Below are positions 5,517-11,998 of a stretch of 18,657 bases of DNA, in pieces; within the stretch, counting starts at the first letter, position 1, and every line of letters starts with the position of its first letter. The stretch spans positions 1-18,657 of the forward strand of contig CAMLPZ010000048.1 in NCBI GenBank assembly GCA_946482045.1, written 5' to 3'. The notes beneath the pieces are model-generated. The model ran no database searches. It was not told where the DNA came from and saw only the letters and a program-made list of their open reading frames with translations. The stretch is from an uncultured Asticcacaulis sp. (GTDB taxonomy: Bacteria; Pseudomonadota; Alphaproteobacteria; Caulobacterales; Caulobacteraceae). A program made the position numbers and the translations under genes.

Positions 5517-7325
5517 GTGTCGGGACAAAGTGGGAATAGGGTAGTGGCGTCCAGCTCAGACGCAGGTCGAACAAGTGTGAAAGCGCGCTGGATCGCGCTT
5601 GCGCTGGTCCTTTGCCTGGGCGTGGCCATTGGCATTGGTCTTAATCATCGTGCCGCCGCCGACGACGCCAAGACCGCCTCCGCTCCGATCGTCAATCCCG
5701 ACCTGCAGCCAGTCAATTCGACCAAGGCGCTTTCCGCGGCCGAACAGTCGGTGGTGCGCGTGCTGGTCGTATATCGCGGCTATGGGGGCACGCCGCTTGA
5801 TTCCGTCGGCATGGGTTCGGGCTTCGTCGTCGCGCCCGGCTACGTCATCACCAATTACCACGTCGTCGAAGTGCCCGCCGAGGCGTCGAGCGCCGACGTA
5901 TATATCGTGCCGCACAAGGACGCCGGGGCCGGTTATCAGCGCGTCGAGCTGGTCAAGACCTGGACCGAAGGTGATCTGGCCCTGCTGAAGGCGGACGGTC
6001 TGAAGATCCCGCCGCTGAAGCTGTTCGCCAAGCCGAATAAGAATGAGCGCGTCGTTTCGATGGGCTATCCCGACGCGACCGACCACCTGCTGAACCGATC
6101 GGGCACCCAACTGCTGGAACCGAGCGACGCCTATGTGACGCAAGGCTCGATCGCCCTTTTTGCCTCGACGAATCCGGACGGCAGCCGCATCGACACCCTG
6201 TTCCACACGGCGCCGATTAATCACGGCAATTCCGGCGGGCCGTTGCTGAATGAATGCGGCCAGGTGGTGGGCGTCAACACCTGGACTGCGCCGTCGACCA
6301 TGTCGGCCGGCGGCGATCTCGATATCGCCACGGGCCAGTACGTCGCCACGCGCGTGACCGCGCTCCAGACCTTCCTGGCCTCCGCCGCCGTGACGCCAAC
6401 CATGGCGACCAAGCCGTGTTACGCCAAGAGCGAAGACGAAATCGTCAAAGACGACGCCCTGACCAACGCCTTGGCCGCCGCCGCCGAGGCCCAGGCCGCC
6501 CGCCTGGAAGAGCAGCGCAAGGCCGAAGCCGACCGTGCCGCGCTGGAACGCTGGCAGCTGGGGACGCTGGTCCTTCTGTCGGTGCTGGTCCTGATCCTGA
6601 TCGGACTGATCATCCGCCGCGAAATGCGCCATCGCCACGAAATTCACATGAAGGAGCGCGACGTCGCGCCAACGGCCTTCTCCAACGAGGCCGCGCCCAA
6701 GGTCAAGACGTCGCACAATGTGCTGGACAAGAAGGTCAAGGTCCCGGGCGTCAAGCACCCCATTCCGTGGGGCTGGATCGCACTTGGTCTTATTATCATT
6801 GCCGCGGTCGTCTTCCTGCTGATCAAGGATCGCGACACCGCACGCCGGCTGACTGCGCCCCTGGCGTCCTCCACAGGGCCTGCTGGCGTCGTCCACATGG
6901 CGTGCACGGTCGATTCCGCGGCGTCGCCCAATCCGATCGCCGCGGCCGGACCGATTGAATTCGATTTCGACGCCCAGAATGCCTGTGTCAGCGGCAAGAC
7001 GGCTTACGAACGCCAGGCCGATGGGACGCTGGTGCGCTTTGCGGTCAATGAAGGCACCCAGATGGCGGCGCGTCTGGAGCTATCGGCCGATGGCCAGTTG
7101 TTCAAGCGCAGCGAGTTCCGCCTCGAACCTGATCTGCACAAGGAATATGTCACGCAACGCAATGCGCTCGGTGACCTGCGTTGCGCTGCCAAGCCAGGCA
7201 GCGATGCAGCCGCCGCGCTCAACCAGAACCTGGTCAAGGTGCGCCTTCTGTCGCAGACCTACCTGACCATGCCGCCCGAAACCCAGACGGTGTGGCGGTG
7301 CAAGAAGTCCGACGCCAAGTCGTGA
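5517..7325 (+). CDS. Trypsin-like (S1C, HtrA-related) serine protease with two additional membrane spans and a C-terminal domain
   Basis: The 602-residue protein has an N-terminal hydrophobic segment (about residues 24-41), a trypsin-like domain at about 75-290, an Ala/Glu-rich helical or coiled-coil stretch (310-345), a membrane span (346-366), a basic loop of about 50 residues, a second span (417-437) and a C-terminal domain (455-600) with several cysteines. The triad is His115 (ITNYHVV), Asp153 (EGDLALL) and Ser239 (HGNSGGPL). No PDZ domain is seen, unlike DegP/DegS. The protease and C-terminal domain are predicted periplasmic, with the loop cytoplasmic. The GTG at 5517 lacks a clear ribosome binding site; in-frame GTGs at 5544 and 5577 are alternatives, the last giving a compact signal-anchor. 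The role is unknown, with envelope quality control or signalling possible by analogy. Confidence 0.85.
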   Translation: MSGQSGNRVVASSSDAGRTSVKARWIALALVLCLGVAIGIGLNHRAAADDAKTASAPIVNPDLQPVNSTKALSAAEQSVVRVLVVYRGYGGTPLDSVGMGSGFVVAPGYVITNYHVVEVPAEASSADVYIVPHKDAGAGYQRVELVKTWTEGDLALLKADGLKIPPLKLFAKPNKNERVVSMGYPDATDHLLNRSGTQLLEPSDAYVTQGSIALFASTNPDGSRIDTLFHTAPINHGNSGGPLLNECGQVVGVNTWTAPSTMSAGGDLDIATGQYVATRVTALQTFLASAAVTPTMATKPCYAKSEDEIVKDDALTNALAAAAEAQAARLEEQRKAEADRAALERWQLGTLVLLSVLVLILIGLIIRREMRHRHEIHMKERDVAPTAFSNEAAPKVKTSHNVLDKKVKVPGVKHPIPWGWIALGLIIIAAVVFLLIKDRDTARRLTAPLASSTGPAGVVHMACTVDSAASPNPIAAAGPIEFDFDAQNACVSGKTAYERQADGTLVRFAVNEGTQMAARLELSADGQLFKRSEFRLEPDLHKEYVTQRNALGDLRCAAKPGSDAAAALNQNLVKVRLLSQTYLTMPPETQTVWRCKKSDAKS

Positions 7326-7453
7326 ACGGCGGCCAAACAGTCGCCTTCATTCTGGGTTCAGTTTAAAGCATTTATCGTCATCATCGTGGCACATCGCCTA
7401 AGGTGAAAAGCACTGACTTTTTATCCGGCCTTTGCATTCATTGCGGTCACGAC

Positions 7454-7484
7454 TTGAACAAAGCTGCGTAGCAGCGCTAGTAAC
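7454..7484 (+). promoter_or_regulatory. Putative promoter of the OmpA-family lipoprotein gene with internal palindrome
   Basis: TTGAAC at 7454-7459 and GCTAGTAAC at 7476-7484 resemble Caulobacter-type -35 and -10 elements. The spacer is slightly long (about 15 bases after TTGAACA). Between them lies a perfect inverted repeat, GCTGC at 7463-7467 and GCAGC at 7471-7475, which could be an operator. The start codon is at 7516. Confidence 0.35.
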
Positions 7485-7515
7485 GCCTATATTTGTTTGT
7501 GAGAGGACAAATCCC

Positions 7516-8178
7516 ATGCGTAAGTTTGTTATGGTTTCCGCCCTGGCTGCCTTTGCCCTGGCCGGTTGTACGACCATTGAAGAAGAAAGCGGAATGAAGG
7601 TGTCGAGCCGCACCAAGACAGGCGCCCTGATCGGCGCCGGTGTCGGCGCGGCCGTTGGCGCCCTGTCCAACAAGAAGGGCGACCAGGCCCGTAAGAACGC
7701 CATGCTTGGGGCCGGCATCGGCGCCCTGGCCGGTGCGGCCGTCGGCAACTACATGGATCGCCAGCAGCAGGAACTGCGCGACCAGCTGCGCGGCAGCGGC
7801 GTGTCGGTGCAGCGCGTCGGCGATACCATCGTGCTCAACATGCCATCGGATGTCACCTTCTCGACCGGTTCGGCCGACATCGACGCCAAGTTCTTCCCTG
7901 TGCTGGACGAGGTCGCGCAGATTCTAAACCAGTACCCCGCGACCTATATCGATGTTGTCGGCCACGCCGACAGCCAGGGCAGCGACGATTTTAACCTCGA
8001 CCTGTCGGAACGCCGCGCCAATTCAACGGCCGGCTACCTTGCGGCCCACAAGGTCAAGTCCGAGCGCATCTACATCGCCGGTATGGGCGAGCGAGTCCCT
8101 GTCGCCAGCAACGACACTGCCGAAGGCCGCGCCAAAAATCGCCGTGTCGAAATCACCCTGCGTCCGATGGTCGACTAG
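7516..8178 (+). CDS. OmpA-family outer-membrane lipoprotein with glycine zipper (YiaD-like)
   Basis: The 220-residue protein has a signal peptide ending in the lipobox LAGC (Cys18). A glycine-zipper segment of small residues follows at about 36-78 (GALIGAGVGAAVGAL and GAGIGALAGAAVGNYM), then an OmpA/Pal-type peptidoglycan-binding domain at about 100-218. Asp152 in the HADSQGSDDFN loop and Arg167 in LSERRA are the expected diaminopimelate contacts. It should tie the envelope to peptidoglycan, as YiaD-like proteins do. GAGAGGA at 7501-7507 is a strong ribosome binding site eight bases before the ATG, which fixes the start. It is a single gene. Its TAG stop codon is the first triplet of a 17-bp palindrome that appears to belong to a dispersed repeat. 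Confidence 0.93.
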   Translation: MRKFVMVSALAAFALAGCTTIEEESGMKVSSRTKTGALIGAGVGAAVGALSNKKGDQARKNAMLGAGIGALAGAAVGNYMDRQQQELRDQLRGSGVSVQRVGDTIVLNMPSDVTFSTGSADIDAKFFPVLDEVAQILNQYPATYIDVVGHADSQGSDDFNLDLSERRANSTAGYLAAHKVKSERIYIAGMGERVPVASNDTAEGRAKNRRVEITLRPMVD

Positions 8179-8215
8179 ACCGTGCTCCGTTTGGACGGAA
8201 ACGGAGCACGGTCTA
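8176..8215. repeat. 17-bp perfect palindrome, unit 1 of an intergenic repeat mosaic; may act as terminator
   Basis: TAGACCGTGCTCCGTTT at 8176-8192 is mirrored perfectly at 8199-8215, with a six-base loop at 8193-8198, followed by AAATTT. The left arm begins with the stop codon of the OmpA-family gene. The structure could stop transcription, although the T-run is short. Its perfect symmetry and adjacency to a second palindrome suggest a RIME-like alphaproteobacterial intergenic element. Confidence 0.65.
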
Positions 8216-8220
8216 AATTT

Positions 8221-8281
8221 CTTAGTGGTCGCATGCTTGGTCCGAAAAACCGGTTTCCACTTTTTCGGAGCATGCTCTAAG
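8221..8281. repeat. Palindromic intergenic repeat, unit 2 of the mosaic
   Basis: The arms are CTTAG at 8221-8225, GCATGCT at 8231-8237 and CCGAAAAA at 8242-8249, pairing with TTTTTCGG at 8261-8268, AGCATGC at 8269-8275 and CTAAG at 8277-8281. Small bulges interrupt the stem. On the minus strand the core reads as a CATGCTCCGAAAAAGTGG type followed by AAACCGG, a form I recognise as recurring between genes in many Rhizobiales and Caulobacterales genomes. The family name is recalled, not checked. Confidence 0.65.
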
Positions 8282-8305
8282 ACCTGACAGTCCTTTTGAA
8301 ATGAC

Positions 8306-8332
8306 AACAGCCCCGCCATGTGCGGGGCTGTT
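8306..8332 (+). terminator. Hairpin terminator downstream of the repeat mosaic
   Basis: AACAGCCCCGC at 8306-8316 pairs perfectly with GCGGGGCTGTT at 8322-8332 around a five-base loop, ending in TTT. It has the form of a Rho-independent terminator. It may be the original terminator of the OmpA-family lipoprotein, now separated from the stop codon by the repeat mosaic. It shields pseB from upstream reading. Confidence 0.65.
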
Positions 8333-8356
8333 TGCGTTATGGGTGGCGACAGACTG

Positions 8357-8372
8357 TTAACGTCATTTTAGC
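8357..8372 (+). promoter_or_regulatory. CtrA-like box upstream of pseB
   Basis: TTAA at 8357-8360, seven bases, then TTAGC at 8368-8372 matches TTAA-N7-TTAAC at eight of nine positions. It is 45-60 bases before the pseB start, a suitable place for an activator-bound promoter. CtrA controls flagellar genes in Caulobacter, and pseudaminic acid decorates flagellins there, so cell-cycle control of pseB would make sense. This is inference from one near-match. Confidence 0.35.
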
Positions 8373-8417
8373 CGCAATCCTTCACCATGCGGGTCAAACA
8401 GTTCAGGCCAGGAACCT

Positions 8418-9470
8418 ATGACCACGCCGTCTCTTCGCGATTTCGCGCCCCAGATCGATCCGGTCAAGGGCAAGACCGTCCTGATCACCGGCGGTACCGG
8501 CAGCTTCGGCCGCAAGATGGTGCAGACCCTGCTGCGCGACTTCGACCCCAAGAAGGTTATCATCTTGTCGCGTGACGAACTCAAGCAGTACGAAATGCGC
8601 GGGGAATTGGAAGAGATGTTTTCGGCTGACAAGCTGTCGCGCCTGCGTTTCTTCCTGGGCGACGTCCGTGACCGCAACCGTCTCGAACTGGCCTTCCGGT
8701 CTGTGGATATCGTCATCCACGCTGCCGCTTTGAAACAGGTGCCGGCGGCCGAATATAACCCGTCCGAATGCATTGCGACCAATATTTCCGGCGCCGAAAA
8801 CGTCGTGGCTGCCTGCCTGTCCAATCGTGTCCAGCGCGTGGTCGCGCTGTCGACCGACAAGGCGTGTTCGCCGATCAACCTCTATGGCGCGACCAAGCTG
8901 GCTTCGGACAAGATCTTCGTTGCCGCCAACAACCTGTCGGGCGATATCGGCACGCGTTTCTGTGTGGTGCGTTACGGCAATGTCGTTGGTTCGCGCGGTT
9001 CGGTGGTGCCCTTTTTCAAACGGCTCCTGGCACAGGGCGCCAAGGAGCTGCCGATCACCGACGATAGAATGACGCGCTTCTGGATTTCGCTCGACCAGGG
9101 CGTGGCCTTTGTTCTGTCGTGCCTGGAACTGAGCCAGGGTGGTGAGATATTCGTGCCCAAGATTCCCGCGACCCTGGTGACCGATCTGGCGACGGCCATG
9201 GCGCCCAAGGTCAAGCAGACCATCGTAGGGATTCGTCCCGGCGAGAAGCTGCACGAGATGATGATTTCAGCCGACGATTCGCGCTCGACCTATGAACTTG
9301 ACGACCGCTATGTCATCGAGCCGGAATTCGCCGAATATACCCGCAAGTCCTTTGCCAAGGTGCGCGGCATCAAGAAGGTGCCTGAGGGCTTTTCGTACGC
9401 CAGCGACAACAATCCTGAGCGCCTCGATGCCGACGGTATCAAGGCGATGATGAAGGCCTATCTGGAATGA
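8418..9470 (+). CDS. pseB: UDP-N-acetylglucosamine 4,6-dehydratase (inverting), pseudaminic acid step 1
   Basis: The 350-residue protein belongs to the extended short-chain dehydrogenase family. The NADP-binding loop GGTGSFG is at 25-31. The catalytic set is Thr146, Asp147, Lys148 (STDKACSP) with Tyr156 and Lys160 (YGATK). RMTRFWI and RPGEKLHE are typical of PseB/FlaA1. The enzyme removes water from UDP-GlcNAc and inverts C5 to give the UDP-4-keto-6-deoxy-L-altrose derivative, in the cytoplasm. In Caulobacter the equivalent gene is called flmA. It is slightly longer at the N-terminus than Helicobacter PseB. AGGA at 8410-8413 precedes the ATG. The next pathway gene follows after a 151-bp repeat element, so co-transcription is likely but not certain. 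Confidence 0.93.
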   Translation: MTTPSLRDFAPQIDPVKGKTVLITGGTGSFGRKMVQTLLRDFDPKKVIILSRDELKQYEMRGELEEMFSADKLSRLRFFLGDVRDRNRLELAFRSVDIVIHAAALKQVPAAEYNPSECIATNISGAENVVAACLSNRVQRVVALSTDKACSPINLYGATKLASDKIFVAANNLSGDIGTRFCVVRYGNVVGSRGSVVPFFKRLLAQGAKELPITDDRMTRFWISLDQGVAFVLSCLELSQGGEIFVPKIPATLVTDLATAMAPKVKQTIVGIRPGEKLHEMMISADDSRSTYELDDRYVIEPEFAEYTRKSFAKVRGIKKVPEGFSYASDNNPERLDADGIKAMMKAYLE

Positions 9471-9483
9471 CGCGTTCCAAATC

Positions 9484-9611
9484 ATTCCCTCCCCGTTTAC
9501 GGGCAGGGGGGACCCCGAAGGGCTGGGAGGGGGGCTGCCCTGCCGTTTCCCCCTTCCGTCGCGCCAGCTTTCGCGGGCGCGCCACCTTCCCCGTGAACGG
9601 GGAAGGAAGGA
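9484..9611. repeat. Palindrome-rich dispersed repeat element between pseB and pseC
   Basis: The 151 bases between the two genes are almost entirely G/C-run palindromes. These include a CCCTCCCCGTTTACGGG region at about 9487-9503, a GCGCC/GGGCGC stem near 9561-9580, and a perfect 10-bp stem CCTTCCCCGT at 9585-9594 with ACGGGGAAGG at 9597-9606. The style (CCCTCCCC...GGGGAGGG blocks) matches the element after pseI. No protein is encoded. The right end overlaps the GGAAGGAAGGA that serves as the ribosome binding site of pseC. Confidence 0.65.
9601..9611 (+). promoter_or_regulatory. Ribosome binding site of pseC supplied by the repeat element
   Basis: GGAAGGAAGGA ends ten bases before the ATG at 9622, and no other purine-rich sequence lies closer. 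Its first six bases (9601-9606) are also the right arm of the repeat's terminal 10-bp hairpin, so folding of that hairpin could limit ribosome access. Confidence 0.45.
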
Positions 9612-9621
9612 TTTCATTCTG

Positions 9622-10824
9622 ATGTCCTCTTTTCTTCCCTACGGCCGCCAGTCGATCAGCGAGGCCGATATCGAAGCGGTTATCGAGGTCCTGCGTTCCG
9701 ACTATCTGACGACCGGCCCCAGCGTCGATCGCTTCGAAGCCGACCTGGCCGCTGCGGTTGGCGCCAGGGAAGCGGTGGTGGTGGCCAACGGTACGGCTGC
9801 CTTGCATCTTGCCGCCCTGACGCTGAACTTGACGGCGAATGACGCGGTCATCGTGCCATCGATCACGTTCACAGCCTCGGCCAATTGCATTGCCTTCTGC
9901 GGGGCACGGGTCGTGTTCGCCGACGTCGATCCGGCGACGGGCCTGATGACCGACGGCACTTTCGATGAAGCGCTTGGTGCCCTGAAGGCACAGCATCCTG
10001 CACATCGTTTTGCCGGAGTCGTACCGGTGCACTACTCAGGCAGACCGGTAGGGCTCGACCACATCTCGAAGGTTTGTGTCGAACACGATGCCTTCCTGCT
10101 CGAAGACGCCTGTCACGCCATTGGCACCGACGGGCCCGACGGCAGGACGGGCGCCTGTGCGAAGTCGGACATGGCGGTCTTCTCATTCCACCCCGTCAAA
10201 ACGCTGACGACAGGCGAGGGCGGGGCGATTACGACTAATGATCCGGCGGTGGCGCGGCAACTGCGGAGCTTGCGGAGCCACGGTATCGAACGCGATCCGT
10301 CACGCTTCGCGGGTCTCGGCTTTAGCGGCGACGACGACAACGGGCCTTGGATTTATGAGATGCAAGGCTTGGGTTATAACTATCGTTTGCCGGACTTGAA
10401 CTGCGCCCTGGGCATCGCACAACTCAAGCGTCTGCCTCATTTTTTGGCGCGGCGCGAAGCCTTGGTAGCAGGGTATCAAAAAGCACTGGCAAAGCGCAAC
10501 CTTTCGGTTGCATGGGCGGCGCCCGAGGCCGGCACGCGTCCAGCCTTTCACCTATTCGCCGTGACGATCGATTTCGAAGCCCTTGGCGTAACACGCAGCG
10601 CCGTCATGGCCGGCCTCAAGGCGCGCGGCATCGGCACTCAGGTTCACTATATTCCAGTCCATCGCCAGCCATGGTGGTGCGGGCGGGCATTGGCCGGTCG
10701 CGACCTCCCCGGGGCTGACCAGTATTACCGTACGACCCTGTCCCTGCCGCTGTACGCAGACATGCAGGACGGCGATCCGGAGCGGGTCGTAACTTCGTTG
10801 GAGGAGGTTTTGGATGGCCTTTGA
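9622..10824 (+). CDS. pseC: PLP-dependent aminotransferase, UDP-4-amino-4,6-dideoxy-N-acetyl-L-altrosamine transaminase
   Basis: The 400-residue protein is a DegT/DnrJ/EryC1 (fold type I) aminotransferase. The PLP-binding lysine is Lys193 in FSFHPVKTLTTGEGG; NGTAALH at 56-62 holds the phosphate contact; Asp162 in LLEDACHA pairs with the PLP nitrogen. GYNYRLPD and the C-terminal substrate loop HYIPVHRQPWW are typical of PseC. It transfers an amino group from glutamate to C4 of the PseB product. The Caulobacter equivalent is flmB. Its stop codon overlaps the pseI start by 11 bases (ATG at 10814, TGA at 10822-10824), indicating translational coupling. The start at 9622 follows a repeat-derived ribosome binding site. 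Confidence 0.92.
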   Translation: MSSFLPYGRQSISEADIEAVIEVLRSDYLTTGPSVDRFEADLAAAVGAREAVVVANGTAALHLAALTLNLTANDAVIVPSITFTASANCIAFCGARVVFADVDPATGLMTDGTFDEALGALKAQHPAHRFAGVVPVHYSGRPVGLDHISKVCVEHDAFLLEDACHAIGTDGPDGRTGACAKSDMAVFSFHPVKTLTTGEGGAITTNDPAVARQLRSLRSHGIERDPSRFAGLGFSGDDDNGPWIYEMQGLGYNYRLPDLNCALGIAQLKRLPHFLARREALVAGYQKALAKRNLSVAWAAPEAGTRPAFHLFAVTIDFEALGVTRSAVMAGLKARGIGTQVHYIPVHRQPWWCGRALAGRDLPGADQYYRTTLSLPLYADMQDGDPERVVTSLEEVLDGL

Positions 10825-11863
10825 AGTTACAATCGACGGCCGCAAGATTGGTGCCGACCACGAGCCCTATATTATCTGCGAGCTGTCGGGGAACCACAAC
10901 GGTAGCCTTGATCGCGCGCTGAAGATGATAGATGCCGCCGCCGATACCGGCTGCGACGCCATCAAGCTTCAGACCTATACGGCCGACACGATCACCCTGA
11001 AATCCGACCGTCCGGAGTTTCAGTTGAAGGGGGGCTTGTGGGATGGCTACTCGCTCTATGATCTTTATGACGAGGCCCACACGCCATGGGACTGGCACCC
11101 GGCTCTGTTCGAGCGGGCGAAAGCGCGTGGCGTCACCCTGTTCTCCTCGCCGTTCGACGATACGGCGGTCGACCTCCTCGACAGCCTGAATGCGCCGGCT
11201 TTCAAGATCGCCTCATTCGAGCTGATCGACCTGCCGCTGGTCGCCTATGCGGCGTCCAAGGGCAAGCCGCTGATCATGTCGACGGGCATGGCCAATGACG
11301 CCGAAATCGCCGCAGCCGCCGCGACGGCACGCAAGTACGGCACGGGCGAGATCATTCTGCTGCATTGCGTCAGCGAGTATCCGGCGGACATCGCCGACGC
11401 CAATGTCCGCACCGTGCCCGATCTCGGCCGCAAGTTCGAATGCGTGTCGGGTCTCTCCGACCACACCTTCGGCACCGCCGCCTCCGTCGCCTCGGTGGCG
11501 CTCGGCGGTTCGGTGATCGAAAAGCACTTCACCCTGGCGCGCGCCGACGGCGGGCCGGACTCGGGCTTTTCACTGGAGCCGGCCGAGTTCACGGCGCTGG
11601 TCCGCGACTGCAAGGATGCCTGGAAGGCGCTGGGTCGTGTCCATTACGACACGCTGGGGTCGGAGCGCGGGTCGAAGACCTTCCGCCGTTCGCTCTACGT
11701 CGTACAGGATGTGAAGAAAGGCGAGGTCCTGACCAAGGACAATGTCCGTTCGATCCGCCCAGGCCTGGGTCTTCCGCCGGTACGGCTGTGGGATGTACTG
11801 GGCAAGCCGGCCAGCCGCGACCTGTTGCGCGGCGAGCCGCTCAGTGACGAGATGATTGCGTAA
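10814..11863 (+). CDS. pseI: Pseudaminic acid synthase
   Basis: The 349-residue protein has a NeuB-type TIM barrel (about 15-280) followed by a SAF/antifreeze-like domain (about 290-349). It condenses phosphoenolpyruvate with 6-deoxy-AltdiNAc to form pseudaminic acid. ELSGNHNGSLDRA at 23-35 and LYDLYDEAHTPWDWH at 81-95 favour PseI over sialic or legionaminic acid synthases. His217 (SDHTFG) and His238 (EKHFTL) are the expected metal ligands. A strong GGAGGAGG at 10800-10807 lies inside the end of pseC and the reading frames overlap, so the two are coupled. The intervening enzymes PseH (acetyltransferase) and PseG (UDP-sugar hydrolase) and the cytidylyltransferase PseF are not in the window and must be encoded elsewhere if the pathway is complete. 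Confidence 0.93.
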   Translation: MAFEVTIDGRKIGADHEPYIICELSGNHNGSLDRALKMIDAAADTGCDAIKLQTYTADTITLKSDRPEFQLKGGLWDGYSLYDLYDEAHTPWDWHPALFERAKARGVTLFSSPFDDTAVDLLDSLNAPAFKIASFELIDLPLVAYAASKGKPLIMSTGMANDAEIAAAAATARKYGTGEIILLHCVSEYPADIADANVRTVPDLGRKFECVSGLSDHTFGTAASVASVALGGSVIEKHFTLARADGGPDSGFSLEPAEFTALVRDCKDAWKALGRVHYDTLGSERGSKTFRRSLYVVQDVKKGEVLTKDNVRSIRPGLGLPPVRLWDVLGKPASRDLLRGEPLSDEMIA

Positions 11864-11865
11864 TG

Positions 11866-11994
11866 CCTTCTCCCTGCTTGCGGGGAGAAGGTGGTCGAGC
11901 TTGCTCGACCGGATGAGGGGCAAAACTCTTCGGCATTTGCATTGCTGCTTATAGCCCCTCACCCCAACCCTCTCCCCGCAAGCGGGGGAGAGGG
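11866..11994. repeat. Palindrome-rich dispersed repeat element after pseI, possible terminator
   Basis: Four nested units are visible: CCTTCTCCC at 11866-11874 with GGGAGAAGG at 11883-11891; GGTCGAGC at 11893-11900 with GCTCGACC at 11903-11910; TGAGGGGC at 11914-11921 with GCCCCTCA at 11954-11961; and CCCTCTCCCC at 11968-11977 with GGGGAGAGGG at 11985-11994. This composition is familiar from intergenic repeats in many alphaproteobacteria. It fills nearly all the space between pseI and the convergent pirin gene, and the last hairpin could end transcription. No coding potential is seen. Confidence 0.7.
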
Positions 11995-11998
11995 CGCT

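Noticed and set aside
5556..6896. 446-codon minus-strand open frame opposite the protease gene
   Set aside because: The plus strand shows the full catalytic triad and membrane spans. The mirror frame has no recognisable motif and an extreme Arg/Gly/Gln content.
9482..9611. Possible CRISPR or phage-type repeat between pseB and pseC
   Set aside because: The repeats are nested palindromes of differing sequence without regular spacers, so they fit a dispersed intergenic element rather than a CRISPR array.
8418..11863. Sialic or legionaminic acid synthesis instead of pseudaminic acid
   Set aside because: The presence of an inverting PseB-type dehydratase and the PseI-like LYDLYDEAHTPW segment favours the pseudaminic route. 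No NeuA/NeuC or Leg-type enzymes are seen.
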